Positions 25,667-34,987 are shown, counted from the stretch's first letter. The stretch: 64,000 nt of DNA from DASZTU01 sp035493835 (GCA_035493835.1 DATJHO010000088.1:1-64000), one strand, 5' to 3'. Numbers and translations: made by a program. Notes: a model not told the origin generated them from the letters alone.

Positions 25667-27139
25667 ATGACAGTCCGAGATGGTTCTATCTCCGCAGCTC
25701 CGATTGAAGTTCGCAAATACTGGCGTAACTTCATCGATGGCGAATGGGTGGACGCGGCCGATGGGGGGCGCATTCCGGTCGAGGATCCGGCGACGGGCGA
25801 AATCATCTCGGAAGTCGCCCGGGGCGGCGCGGCCGATATCGATCGGGCCGTGAAGGCCGCGCGCAAGGCGTTCCAGAGCCGCGTGCTGCTGCAGATGACC
25901 CCCGCCGCGCGCGGCGAACTGATGTTCGAAATCGCCCGGCAGTTGGAGCTCATCGCCGACGAGATCGCCTTCGTCGAAATGCGCGACAACGGCAAGACGC
26001 TGGCCAACGGCTATGGCGAGGTCAAGCTCACCCAACGCTACCTGCACTATTATGGCGGGCTCGCCGACAAGCTCGAAGGCCGGCAGATTCCCCTCGGCGA
26101 GGGCATTCTCGACTACACCGTGCACATGCCCTACGGCGTTTCGGCGCAAATCGTGCCGTGGAACGGCCCCTTGCCGGTCGGTGCCCGCTCGATCGCCTGC
26201 GCGCTCATCACCGGCAACACGGTGGTCTTGAAATCGCCCGAGGATTCGCCGCTCAGCCTCTTCCTCTTCGCTGAGGCCTGCGAGCGGGCGGGTGTGCCCA
26301 AGGGCACGCTCAACATCGTCTGCGGCTACGGTGCCGAGGCGGGCGCGGCGCTGGTTTCGCACAACGACATCGACCACATCGTCTTCACCGGATCGGTTGC
26401 GACCGGCAAGAGCGTGCTCCGCGCCGCAGCCGAGCGCGTGGTGCCGTGCATCATGGAACTCGGCGGCAAGTCGGCGGGCATCGTCTATGCCGATGCCGAT
26501 CTGGAGCGTACGGCCAAGAACGCCGCGCGCGGCATCTTCCACCACGCCGGCCAGATCTGCTCCGCCGGCTCGCGCCTGCTGGTCCACCGCTCCATCCAGG
26601 ACGAACTGCTCGCCCGCCTCGAGGTCGAGGCAAAAGCGCGTTCGGTCGGGCCGGGCGCTGACAAGTGCGACATGGGGCCGGTGATTTCGGAAAAGCAGCT
26701 CTCCCGAATCGAGGCCCTGATCGGGGCGGGCGTGGACGAAGGCGCAAAACTTGCCATCGGTGGCCGTCGCCTCGATCGGCCAGGCCACTTCCTGCCGCCC
26801 ACGATCTTCACCGACGTCAATCCGCAAATGCGCATCGCCAACGAAGAGTTCTTCGGCCCGGTGCTGGCTCTGCTGCCGTTCGATACCCCCGAGGAAGCGA
26901 TCGAAATCGCCAATGGCACCGAATATGGCCTCGCGGCCGGGGTGTTCACGCGCGACCTCCGCCTGGCGCACTGGACGGCGGACCGGCTGATCGCGGGCCA
27001 GGTCTATATCAATGACTGGTGGGTCGGCGGCGTCGAAACCCCGTTCGGCGGCGCCAAGCGTTCGGGCTACGGCCGCGAAAAGGGTCAGGAGGCCCTGCTC
27101 GGCTATGTGCAGACCAAGAATGTCGGCATCCGCCTCTGA
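25667..27139 (+). CDS. NAD(P)-dependent aldehyde dehydrogenase
   Basis: This 490-residue enzyme oxidises an aldehyde to its acid. Its landmarks are the oxyanion Asn in PWNGP, the cofactor loop FTGSVATGKSVLRAA, the general-base Glu in MELGGKSAG and the catalytic Cys in HHAGQICSAGSR. The PWNGP sequence, where many members have PWN followed by an aromatic residue, places it off the betaine-aldehyde mainstream. It heads a plus-strand operon with an amidohydrolase gene and is divergent from the LysR gene, so it is probably induced with it. Confidence 0.93.
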   Translation: MTVRDGSISAAPIEVRKYWRNFIDGEWVDAADGGRIPVEDPATGEIISEVARGGAADIDRAVKAARKAFQSRVLLQMTPAARGELMFEIARQLELIADEIAFVEMRDNGKTLANGYGEVKLTQRYLHYYGGLADKLEGRQIPLGEGILDYTVHMPYGVSAQIVPWNGPLPVGARSIACALITGNTVVLKSPEDSPLSLFLFAEACERAGVPKGTLNIVCGYGAEAGAALVSHNDIDHIVFTGSVATGKSVLRAAAERVVPCIMELGGKSAGIVYADADLERTAKNAARGIFHHAGQICSAGSRLLVHRSIQDELLARLEVEAKARSVGPGADKCDMGPVISEKQLSRIEALIGAGVDEGAKLAIGGRRLDRPGHFLPPTIFTDVNPQMRIANEEFFGPVLALLPFDTPEEAIEIANGTEYGLAAGVFTRDLRLAHWTADRLIAGQVYINDWWVGGVETPFGGAKRSGYGREKGQEALLGYVQTKNVGIRL

Positions 27140-27234
27140 TCCCGTCGCCTGAACGCTGCAGACACGGTAGGAGATCGAAAGGAAATGGAGCGCACGTTGC
27201 CGCGGGCAGACGTGCCACACGCAGGAGGTAGGCA

Positions 27235-28437
27235 ATGGGGGCATCCCAATCCGCAAGCAGCTTCGACCTCGTCCTCCGGGGCGGTCGGGTGGTCGATGAA
27301 CGCAATGGCATCGACGGATTGTTCGACATTGCCGTCAGGCATGGCAAAATTGCCGCGGTAGCGCCCGGCATCGAAGGCGTTGGAGCGAAAGTGGTCGACG
27401 TGGCCGGGTGCATCGTGTCCCCCGGCCTGATCGACATTCATGCCCACGTATACCACAAGGCGACGTCCCTCGGTGTCGATCCGGGGCTGATTGCGCGGCG
27501 CTCGGCGATCACGACGCTGGTCGATGCCGGCAGCGCGGGTGCGGGCAATTACGACGGGCTTCGCGACTACGTGATGGCCCAGTCCCCCTATCGTATCCTG
27601 GCGTTTCTCAACGTCTCCTTCCCCGGCATTTTCGGCTTCGACAAGGGGCTGTTCATCGGCGAGGCGACGCTGGCGGAAATGCTGCCGGTCGATCGCTGCG
27701 TCGCCAAGATCGAAGCCAACCGCGACCGCATCGTCGGGGTCAAGGTGCGTATCGGCGGTGCGGCCACCGGCGACCTCGGGATCGGGGCGCTGGAGTTGGC
27801 GCTGCAGGCGGCCGAGGCAGTCGGCCTCCCGCTCATGACGCACATCGGCGCGCCGCCGCCGAGCTATGGCGAGGTCGTCTCCATGCTGCGGCCCGGCGAT
27901 ATTCTCACCCATTGTTACCGGCCGAGCCCGAACTCCGCCATTGGTGCCAACGGCCGAGTGCTCGACGAAGTCAACGCGGCCCGCGCCCGCGGCGTATTGT
28001 TCGACGTCGCCCATGGCATGGGCGCTTTCGGTTTCGAAAGCGTCGAAGCGGCGCTGGCCGACGGCTTCAAACCCGACCTCATTTCGAGCGATGTCCACGT
28101 GGTCTCGATCGAGGGGCCGGGATACGACCTGCTGCACACCATGAGCAAACTGCGCAACTGCGGGCTATCGGCTGCGGAGGTGATCGGCATGAGCACCAAC
28201 CGCCCCGCACTTGCCATGCGCCGTCCTGAACTCGGCCATCTCGGCGTCGGCGCTGTAGCCGACATATCGGTGTTGCGGGAAGTCGAAACGGACTTTGCTT
28301 TCCAGGATGTCGTCGGGGCCTCGCGACGCGGCACCACGCTGTTCCAGCCCGTCGCCTGCTACATGGCCGGCGCCGAAATGGAGATCTCCCACCGTCCGTT
28401 CGAAGCAATGCCTTCCGGCGCGCACACGCATGCGTAA
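27235..28437 (+). CDS. Amidohydrolase/deacetylase-family metal hydrolase (dihydroorotase-like)
   Basis: This 400-residue TIM-barrel hydrolase has the binuclear-metal set: HxH in GLIDIHAHV, a Lys candidate for carbamylation in GVKVRIGG, His residues in THIGAPP and THCYRPSP, and the Asp of SSDVHV. The N-terminal FDLVLRGGRVVDERNG strand is typical of imidazolonase/dihydroorotase relatives. The family includes EF_0837-type N-acetyl amino-acid deacetylases. GGAGG lies 7 bases upstream of the ATG. It follows the aldehyde dehydrogenase gene by 95 bases, so a pathway that cleaves an amide and oxidises the resulting aldehyde is plausible. Confidence 0.85.
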   Translation: MGASQSASSFDLVLRGGRVVDERNGIDGLFDIAVRHGKIAAVAPGIEGVGAKVVDVAGCIVSPGLIDIHAHVYHKATSLGVDPGLIARRSAITTLVDAGSAGAGNYDGLRDYVMAQSPYRILAFLNVSFPGIFGFDKGLFIGEATLAEMLPVDRCVAKIEANRDRIVGVKVRIGGAATGDLGIGALELALQAAEAVGLPLMTHIGAPPPSYGEVVSMLRPGDILTHCYRPSPNSAIGANGRVLDEVNAARARGVLFDVAHGMGAFGFESVEAALADGFKPDLISSDVHVVSIEGPGYDLLHTMSKLRNCGLSAAEVIGMSTNRPALAMRRPELGHLGVGAVADISVLREVETDFAFQDVVGASRRGTTLFQPVACYMAGAEMEISHRPFEAMPSGAHTHA

Positions 28438-28747
28438 CCAGGAAAATAGGGTGTCGGTCCACCGCCAGGTGCCGCCAGCAAATCGGCCAATTCCCATTGA
28501 AAGTAGCCGCCGCACCCTTGGGCTGCTGCAGCATAAACCAATGGGTGGGACCGCTACCCTAACACTCTATGCCGCCGAACATCCGTACAATGGAGACGCT
28601 GGACCTCGGGGGCTATCTTCATGGGCAATGAGACGGGCGAAACGCCTTCGATGTGCGGGCCCCGTCGTACCAGGTGATCTCGCCAGGTGATCTCGCTTCT
28701 CCCCGCGAGTTGCGCCAGGCGAAAACAAATTCTGAGTGGAGAGTAAA
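28438..28747. other. 310-base intergenic stretch with a 13-bp tandem duplication
   Basis: No gene is recognisable. CAGGTGATCTCGC occurs twice head to tail at 28671-28683 and 28684-28696, about 50 bases upstream of the small DUF1150-like gene, whose promoter is probably in this stretch. Confidence 0.5.
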
Positions 28748-29044
28748 ATGCACGATTCATACGAATACCAGCCAGAATCGAGCCGGTCCTCATCCGCGCT
28801 GCACGCGTGGAAGGAAATGACGCTGGCCGAATTCGTGGTCCTCGGCGCCAATGCGCTCGCCTATATCCGCCCGATTTCCGGCCATCAGCTGGCAATATTG
28901 CTCGCCGATCCCCAGTTGGACTGCGACCAGACCTTCCAGCTCATCATCTCTGCCGATGGATCGGCCCTGCTGGTGACCGACACCTTGGAAGAGGCCAAGG
29001 AGTGGCTTGACGAAACAAACCTCTCGATGGTCACGCTGCACTGA
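28748..29044 (+). CDS. Small DUF1150-like protein
   Basis: This 98-residue protein has the order of features of the alphaproteobacterial DUF1150 family: MTLAEFVVLGANALAYIRPI in the middle, followed by a strand-rich half ending ISADGSALLVTDTLEEAKEW and a VTLH terminus. No signal peptide or membrane segment is present, so it is probably cytosolic. Family function is unknown; some relatives are co-expressed with small heat-shock proteins, but none is seen here. The ATG at 28748 has GGAGAG 8 bases upstream; a GTG four codons earlier is possible. Confidence 0.72.
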   Translation: MHDSYEYQPESSRSSSALHAWKEMTLAEFVVLGANALAYIRPISGHQLAILLADPQLDCDQTFQLIISADGSALLVTDTLEEAKEWLDETNLSMVTLH

Positions 29045-29067
29045 TACACTCTATTTCCCCTGCGAGC

Positions 29068-29089
29068 GCCGGCCCCATTGCGGGCCGGC
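29068..29089. terminator. Hairpin between convergent genes
   Basis: GCCGGCCC (29068-29075) pairs with GGGCCGGC (29082-29089) around CATTGC, between the small-protein gene (ends 29044) and the patatin gene (ends 29103). There is no T-tract; it may act in both directions. Confidence 0.5.
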
Positions 29090-29102
29090 CGCGCCGGCTG
29101 GC

Positions 29103-30242
29103 TCAGTCGTTCTCGGACCAGCGCTTGGGGCTCAGGGCCGTGTTGCATCCGGCGGCAAAGAGATTGCGCATTTGAGGGGCACTGAAATCGGTCGGCGATG
29201 TGCTGTGTATGTCGCCGGCGATTGAGGTGGTATGCAGGGCCCAGCCCTGCCTCTTGGCGTATTCGGCGGTAGCGATCAACCCGTTGAGCGTATTGGCCTT
29301 CAGGGTCGTCTCGAAGGATCGCGTTACGATATCGACCACGCCGGTCTTGGCCAACTCGAAATCGGGGACGATCTTCCCGTCGATGATGATGTAGAGGTCT
29401 GGGTGAACGCTCGGCGCGGTGGTGAGGCTTGAGGTCAACATCCCTTCCGGGATCGCCAGGACATTGGCGGTCACGCCGCCGTCGACATGCATCTCCGAAT
29501 AGTCGCGCCCACCGCTCTCGACCGGGATCTCTTCGGGTGGAAACACCCCCGGAATAGCGGCCGAGGCGAGCAGGACCGATCTGAACAGGTCGAGCGCCTG
29601 GGGGGCCTGGCTCGATGCGATCCGCCCCATATCCCAAAGCGCGGTGCGCTGGTTATCGAGGTCGGTGGTCACCACCATTAGCCGCCGCCCGCGCCGATAT
29701 TGCGCCGCAATGGCATCGAGCAGCGAGCGGGTCACGTAGTGGTCGACCAACCTCCGCAGGGGCTCCTCCCGGAACAGGCCCGATCCGAAGAGGCCCGGCA
29801 GGCCGGCGAACTGCAACAGCCCGTCAGTCTCCCCCGAAGTGAACATCTGCTCGATATAGGGGTCATAGGCCGATCCCAGGAAAGCGAAGGGTGCGATCAG
29901 CCCCCCGACGCTCGCGCCGGTGACAATCGAAAATTGCGGTCGGGTACCGGTCTGGGTCCAGCAGGTGAGAAACCCTGCCCCATAAGCGCCCTCTGATCCG
30001 CCGCCTGAAAGCGCGAGCAAAGAGGGTTTGGTCCCCGGGTTCACACTCGTGCCTACGCCTCGGCGAATGGCAGCCGCAATCGCGACAGTATCGTCCGACC
30101 AAACCCTTACGTCTGGGATGCCGTCCACCACCGCATCGGCATCCTCCTGTGGGGTATACGGAATGCGGCCCATCGTGGCGCAGCCTCCGAGCACGACCAG
30201 CAAACTGGCCGCAATCAGGGCAGAACGGATGCCTCGTAACAA
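29103..30242 (-). CDS. Patatin-like phospholipase lipoprotein
   Basis: This 379-residue lipoprotein has a signal peptide ending in the lipobox VLGGC (Cys21), so it should be anchored to a membrane. The patatin serine-Asp dyad is complete: oxyanion motif LSGGGSEGAYG, nucleophile in GASVG, and the catalytic Asp in HVDGGVTANV. It probably hydrolyses acyl esters of membrane lipids at the cell envelope. The start is TTG at 30242 with TGAGG 9 bases upstream; no ATG or GTG fits the signal peptide. The gene stands alone. Confidence 0.88.
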   Translation of the reverse strand: MLRGIRSALIAASLLVVLGGCATMGRIPYTPQEDADAVVDGIPDVRVWSDDTVAIAAAIRRGVGTSVNPGTKPSLLALSGGGSEGAYGAGFLTCWTQTGTRPQFSIVTGASVGGLIAPFAFLGSAYDPYIEQMFTSGETDGLLQFAGLPGLFGSGLFREEPLRRLVDHYVTRSLLDAIAAQYRRGRRLMVVTTDLDNQRTALWDMGRIASSQAPQALDLFRSVLLASAAIPGVFPPEEIPVESGGRDYSEMHVDGGVTANVLAIPEGMLTSSLTTAPSVHPDLYIIIDGKIVPDFELAKTGVVDIVTRSFETTLKANTLNGLIATAEYAKRQGWALHTTSIAGDIHSTSPTDFSAPQMRNLFAAGCNTALSPKRWSEND

Positions 30243-30462
30243 GAATACGCCTCATCAAGTCAACCACGGCATGCACGCATGCCGCCCCGTTTGGATGAAA
30301 GGCGAAGGCATTGTTGTCAAGGGGCGTACTGCCGCACACACGGCCCTGTGCCCTAGGGGCCACAGAGCCGGAATTGCTCTTTTGGGACCAACCAACAACG
30401 ATTTCAACGGCGAGATCGCCGGGGCGGAGCGCATTGGCGGCCCTGCTCCCCCCAAAAGCCGG

Positions 30463-31302
30463 CTATGCCGCCTTAACGATTCTGAAGCCGTCCACTTCCT
30501 TCACGACAGGCAAGCCCTTCCAGCGCTCGATGTCGTGCAAGATGATCAGATTGCCAAGATCGCCGCCGAGCTCGTCGTTCATCTTGTCGATGGTCTTGAG
30601 CTGCTCCCAGACGCTGCCGGTCGCGTTATTAAGCGGCACATAAACGCCGTCCTCCTGGTGGCCGGTGAACTGCCGCCGCGAATAGACGCAATCGCCCGAA
30701 ATCACCCGGCGGCCGGCTTTGGTGTCGAGCACGACGAATTGCTGGCCGATGGTGTGGCCGCTGCCAAGCCGCACATGGATGCCGGGCAGCACATTGTTCT
30801 TGTCGCCGTCGATCAGGGTGACGCGATGCTCGATCGAGGCCTCAAGCGCGGTTCGCATATTGTCCGGGTCGATGATCGCGGTCAGGTAGCCATAGCGTTT
30901 CGGCAGCGCTAGCGCCTCGTACCAGGAGAGCAGTTCGCTCTTCTGGATATAGATGTGGGCGTTCGGGAATTCCTTGATCGAACCCATGTGGTCGAAATGC
31001 GCGTGGGTCACGAAGATTTCCGTGATGCCCCCAGGGCCGATATCAAGTTCCTGCAGCATGCGAAGGGGCGAGATCCAGGTCGGAACGCTGAATTTCTCCG
31101 AAAAACCGCCGCCGTGCTCGTCCTTCATGAAGCCGGTATCGATCAGGACGTTGTGCTCACCGCGGCGCGCCAGGATGAATGAGAAAGGCAGGTCCATCAC
31201 GCCGTCGTCATACATGCCGCTGATGAGATCGACCCAGGGCTGGTTCCTGGAGCGGGCGAACTCCATCACATAGACGTCCCAGGTCGCGGTTTCTTCGGTC
31301 AT
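30463..31302 (-). CDS. Metallo-beta-lactamase-fold hydrolase, AttM/N-acyl-homoserine-lactonase-like
   Basis: This 279-residue hydrolase has the metal signature HAHFDH (His100, His102, Asp104, His105), a further metal His in GSGHTIGQ, an Asp in SGDCVY and a final His in LHDIERW. The spacing and DTGFM/GGITEIFVTHAHFDHMGS wording match the AttM/BlcC lactonase group, which opens gamma-butyrolactone or acyl-homoserine lactones. There is no signal peptide. It follows the ribose-type permease gene by 10 bases, so it is probably the last gene of that operon and acts on the imported compound. Confidence 0.87.
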   Translation of the reverse strand: MTEETATWDVYVMEFARSRNQPWVDLISGMYDDGVMDLPFSFILARRGEHNVLIDTGFMKDEHGGGFSEKFSVPTWISPLRMLQELDIGPGGITEIFVTHAHFDHMGSIKEFPNAHIYIQKSELLSWYEALALPKRYGYLTAIIDPDNMRTALEASIEHRVTLIDGDKNNVLPGIHVRLGSGHTIGQQFVVLDTKAGRRVISGDCVYSRRQFTGHQEDGVYVPLNNATGSVWEQLKTIDKMNDELGGDLGNLIILHDIERWKGLPVVKEVDGFRIVKAA

Positions 31303-31312
31303 TGGTCCCCCC

Positions 31313-32308
31313 TCAACTTTCCGCCAGCATGCGGCCGAGGCTCGACAGCCCCACCGCGACGATCAGAATGGCGCCCTGGAACACGTATTGCGAAAAGGTC
31401 GGGGCGCCGAAAATATTGAGGCCGTTGAAGCCGAAGACGATGATGAGCGTGCCAATAAACGTGCCGAGCACGTGGAATTCGCCATCGCGCAGGGTCGCCG
31501 AACCGAGGAAGACGGCCGCGAACGCGGTGAGCAGGTAGGAATCGGCGGCGCTCGTCGTGCCGCTGCCCAGACGGGCGGCCAGAAGAGTACCTGTCAGCGC
31601 TGCGCACATGCCGGAAATGACGAAGCCGAGGATCTTGATCCGGTCCACGCTGATGCCGGCAAGCCGCGCCGCAGCCGGATTGCCACCTACGGCCTGGATT
31701 TCCTGGCCGATCGCGGTGCGCTCGACGAGGAGCCAGAGGCCGCCCAGCACTACGACCATGACGATGATCGGGTTGGGAATGCCGAACAGCCAGCGCCCGA
31801 GCGACAGCTGGAGAAAAGCTTCCGGCACGCCGGCAACGATCGGCACGCCCGCCGAATAGGCAAACGCGAGGCCGACGAGAATGGTGCCCACCCCGAGCGT
31901 CGCAATGACCGAGTTGACCCTGAGCTTGGTGACGATCAGCCCGTTGACGATGCCGATCAGGGCGCCGAGCGCCAGCACGATCAGGATTGCAACGGGAATC
32001 GGCAGCTTGTTCTGCACGATCAGCCCCGTCACCAGCACGCCATGGAGGCTCGCCGCATAGCCGATGGAGAGGTCGAGCTCGCCCACCTGCACCGCCAGCG
32101 TCAAGCCGCCCGCAATGATCATCGCCAACGAGGCCTGGTTGAGCACGTTGACGAAATTGTTGTAGGTCGGGAAGGCCCTCGGCGAAATGATCGAGAACAC
32201 CACGATCATGAGCACCAGCCCGATGATCGTTGCGTAACGGGCGAAAATGCCGAGCCCCACCTTGGCCCCGGGTGACAGCCGCCGGGTTGAAATGGAAATG
32301 TCGCTCAT
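31313..32308 (-). CDS. CUT2 (ribose-type) ABC importer permease
   Basis: This 331-residue RbsC-type permease has eight to ten hydrophobic segments, the ALTLAVQVGELDLSIG-like stretch near residue 70 that marks the class, and GGNPAAARLAGISVDRIK as the coupling loop. Its ATG overlaps the ATPase stop by four bases (ATGA). It forms a homodimeric channel with the ATPase and the binding protein encoded upstream. Confidence 0.92.
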   Translation of the reverse strand: MSDISISTRRLSPGAKVGLGIFARYATIIGLVLMIVVFSIISPRAFPTYNNFVNVLNQASLAMIIAGGLTLAVQVGELDLSIGYAASLHGVLVTGLIVQNKLPIPVAILIVLALGALIGIVNGLIVTKLRVNSVIATLGVGTILVGLAFAYSAGVPIVAGVPEAFLQLSLGRWLFGIPNPIIVMVVVLGGLWLLVERTAIGQEIQAVGGNPAAARLAGISVDRIKILGFVISGMCAALTGTLLAARLGSGTTSAADSYLLTAFAAVFLGSATLRDGEFHVLGTFIGTLIIVFGFNGLNIFGAPTFSQYVFQGAILIVAVGLSSLGRMLAES

Positions 32309-33861
32309 GCGCTGGTTCTCTCCTCGGCTGCGGCGTAGCTTGCGGCGATGATGCCGTTACGCGTTACCGCCTCCCCCTTCAGTTCCGTGACGATTTTTCC
32401 TTCGGCCATCACCAGCACCCGGTCGCAGAGGTCGGGCAATTCGTCGGGCTCGGACGAAATCACCAGCACTGCCATGCCCCGAGCCGCCAGTTCTCGGATG
32501 AGGCGATGAATTTCGGCACGGGCACCGACGTCGACGCCGCGGGTCGGCTCATCAAGGATCAGCACCTTCGGCTGCGACTGCAGCCAACGGCCGATGACCA
32601 CCTTCTGCTGGTTGCCGCCCGAGAGCCTGCCGACCGGCGTCTCCATGCTTTGCGTCTTGATCGCGAGGTCGCCGATGGTCTTCTGCGCCAGCGACGCGCG
32701 CTTGCTGCCGTTGATAAGCGGAAGCAGAGGACTCGTGACAATGGCATCGAGATTGGCAAGGCTGAGATTGAAGGCGACGCTCTTGCTCAGGACCAGTCCA
32801 TCGGTGCGGCGCTCCTCGGGGACCAGCCCGAGCCCCGCTTTTACCGCCGCCGCGGGATTGCTTGGCGCGAACGGTTTGCCATCGAGGGTCATGCCGCCAT
32901 GGTCCGGCCGGTCGGCGCCGAACAGCAACCGGGCCAATTCGCTGCGGCCGGCGCCAACGAGGCCACCAATGCCCAATACCTCGCCACGACGCAGTTCGAA
33001 GCTCACGCCCCGCACCTTCGGCAGCCGCGCGAGATCACGGACGGTGAGCATGACATCGCCGGCAACGGCGGCTCCAGCGTCCTTGCGATAGGTTTCGACA
33101 GCCCCGCCGACGATAGCCTCGACCAGCGCCGCGCGCGTCAGCTCCGGCCGCGCGATTTCGGCCACTGAACGGCCGTCGCGGAAGACCGTCACGCGGTTGC
33201 AGAGGTCAAGAATTTCGTCGAGCCGGTGGGAGACGTAGAGCACCGCCACACCCGAGGCGGAAAGGTCGCGGATGATGGCGAAGAGCTTTCCGCTCTCGCT
33301 GGCGGAGAGTGCGGCCGTGGGCTCGTCCATGACGATGAGCCGGCATTTGCGCACTAGCGCGCGAGTAATATTGATCAGCCAGTTTTCGGCCGTGGAAAGG
33401 CCCTTCACATTGGCGTTGAGCGGCGCGGTCACGCCGACGCGCTTGGCAATGGGCGCGATATCCCGCGCGATCGCCGGCCAGTCCACCATGCCGAGACGCG
33501 TCTTCTTCGGCAGCCCCAGCATGATGTTCTGCAGCACCGTCATGCCGGGAACGAAGGCGAGCTCCTGGTGGATGAAGCTCATGCCGAGTTCACTGGCGCG
33601 ATGCGGGGTCTCGATCGGGATAACCTGGCCGTCGACAACGACTTCGCCGCTGTCGGGCTGCGTCAGGCCGGCCAGCACGCGGATCAGCGTGGATTTACCG
33701 GCCCCGTTGGCGCCGACCAATCCATGCACCTCGCCGGGCGCTATCGACAATGAAACATCCTTGAGCGCCTGCGCGCCCCCATATGCCTTGGCGATGTGCC
33801 GGGCGGAAACGAATGGGGGCGCCGACGGCAGCGTCCCCAATTCTGTAGTTTTGTCGTCCAT
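32305..33861 (-). CDS. CUT2 ABC importer ATPase with two ABC domains (RbsA/XylG type)
   Basis: This 518-residue protein contains two ABC cassettes. The first has Walker A GANGAGKST (about 53-61), LSTAENWL as signature variant and Walker B LIVMDEPTAALS. The second has the degenerate P-loop GLVGAGRSE found in RbsA homologues, followed by LSGGNQQKVVIGRWL and VLILDEPTRGVD. This unequal pair is normal for the class. It lies 39 bases after the binding-protein gene and overlaps the permease start. Confidence 0.94.
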   Translation of the reverse strand: MDDKTTELGTLPSAPPFVSARHIAKAYGGAQALKDVSLSIAPGEVHGLVGANGAGKSTLIRVLAGLTQPDSGEVVVDGQVIPIETPHRASELGMSFIHQELAFVPGMTVLQNIMLGLPKKTRLGMVDWPAIARDIAPIAKRVGVTAPLNANVKGLSTAENWLINITRALVRKCRLIVMDEPTAALSASESGKLFAIIRDLSASGVAVLYVSHRLDEILDLCNRVTVFRDGRSVAEIARPELTRAALVEAIVGGAVETYRKDAGAAVAGDVMLTVRDLARLPKVRGVSFELRRGEVLGIGGLVGAGRSELARLLFGADRPDHGGMTLDGKPFAPSNPAAAVKAGLGLVPEERRTDGLVLSKSVAFNLSLANLDAIVTSPLLPLINGSKRASLAQKTIGDLAIKTQSMETPVGRLSGGNQQKVVIGRWLQSQPKVLILDEPTRGVDVGARAEIHRLIRELAARGMAVLVISSEPDELPDLCDRVLVMAEGKIVTELKGEAVTRNGIIAASYAAAEERTSA

Positions 33862-33900
33862 TGCGGTTCTTTTCAGCGCCTAGTCGCTACAGGTCGGGCA

Positions 33901-34842
33901 CTACTTCAGCGCGTCGGGATGGTCCGTGGTGAACTTGGCGACCGTGTCCTTTGTCACCAGGATGGCGGGGACTTCGACGGCCTTGGCCTGCCAATCCGCA
34001 CCGGCCTTGACGATCTCGGGCAGCAATTTGACCATGTTGTAACCCTCGGTATAGCTGTCCTGCCAGGCGGTGGAGGTCATGAAGCCGCCCTTGATGTTCT
34101 CGAGCGCCTGCGCGTTGCCGTTGACGCCGTAGACTTTGACGTCATCACGCCCCTGTGCACGGAGCGAACTGATGGCGCCGATCGCCGGGTCATCCCAGCA
34201 GCCCCAGATCGCGAGGTTTTCATTGCCCGCCGGGTGCGAGGCCAGCCACGCATTGGCGTATTGGGCGCCGTCCTCGAAATAGCCGGGGATGCGCACCTCG
34301 TTCTTGGTCACCTTGATGTCCGGATATTTCGCCAGCATCTGGTCGAGAACGGTCTCGCGGTCGCGGCAGACCTGGCCGGTGCGGTAGGTCAGGGCGAGGA
34401 GCGAGCCCTTGCCGTCCATGTTCTTGACCATCTGGTCGATCACCGGGATGGTCATCGGGCCACCGGACCCGTTTGTCGACGCCACCGTGCTGCCCAGGCC
34501 GCCGCCCCAAGTGACGACCGGCATGTTGGCGCCCTTGGCGGCGTCGAGGCCCGCGCCGATCGAGGTGTACGGGAACACCATATCGACGGCGGCCTTGGCA
34601 CCACGCTGGGCGAAGTTCTGGATTGCCGCATTGGCCAGGTCGGCGCTACCGGCGGCATCGATCACCGACACCTGCCAGCCGATCTCCTTGGCTGCAGCCT
34701 GCGCCCCAGTGATGTAGCGCGCGTTATTGGCCTCGGTCGCCGAGATCGACACGATGCCGACCAGTGGCGCGTCATCCGCCAGCACCGGCGCGGCGGAGAG
34801 GGCAAGGGCCGCCAAGGCGGCCGAAATCGCAATTCTTTTCAT
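33901..34842 (-). CDS. CUT2 ABC importer, periplasmic binding protein (RbsB type)
   Basis: This 313-residue protein has a Sec signal peptide (cleavage near VLA, residue 22) and two lobes of the periplasmic-binding-protein-like type, beginning DAPLVGIVSISATEANNARYITGAQAAAKEIG. The class usually binds pentoses, autoinducer-2 or related polyols. AGGGAG lies 8 bases before the ATG. It is the first gene of the operon and is divergent from the LacI regulator gene. Confidence 0.92.
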   Translation of the reverse strand: MKRIAISAALAALALSAAPVLADDAPLVGIVSISATEANNARYITGAQAAAKEIGWQVSVIDAAGSADLANAAIQNFAQRGAKAAVDMVFPYTSIGAGLDAAKGANMPVVTWGGGLGSTVASTNGSGGPMTIPVIDQMVKNMDGKGSLLALTYRTGQVCRDRETVLDQMLAKYPDIKVTKNEVRIPGYFEDGAQYANAWLASHPAGNENLAIWGCWDDPAIGAISSLRAQGRDDVKVYGVNGNAQALENIKGGFMTSTAWQDSYTEGYNMVKLLPEIVKAGADWQAKAVEVPAILVTKDTVAKFTTDHPDALK

Positions 34843-34891
34843 GATGTCACTCCCTGCAGGTTAGTTGCGCCTCTTGCGGGCAAAGTTCAAC

Positions 34892-34907
34892 AAACCGTTT
34901 CGCTAGA
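34892..34907. promoter_or_regulatory. Weak second LacI-type operator half-site
   Basis: On the minus strand this stretch contains AGCGAAACGGTTT (34892-34904), matching one half of the RbsR-type operator (AGCGAAACG), about 50 bases upstream of the binding-protein start. The other half is poor, so this is only a candidate auxiliary site. Confidence 0.3.
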
Positions 34908-34987
34908 CTGGCCCAACCACGTCTTCTTCGCAAGGGGATTCCATAAAGAAAATGGCCTAGACACTGACGAAACAATGCCTCACACTT

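Noticed and set aside
25472..27256. 594-codon minus-strand frame opposite the aldehyde dehydrogenase
   Set aside because: It is an antisense shadow; all dehydrogenase motifs are on the plus strand.
30346..30365. Imperfect hairpin (CTGTG...CACAG) between the lactonase and patatin genes
   Set aside because: The stem is interrupted by unpaired bases and has no T-tract on the relevant strand, so it is too weak to call as a terminator.
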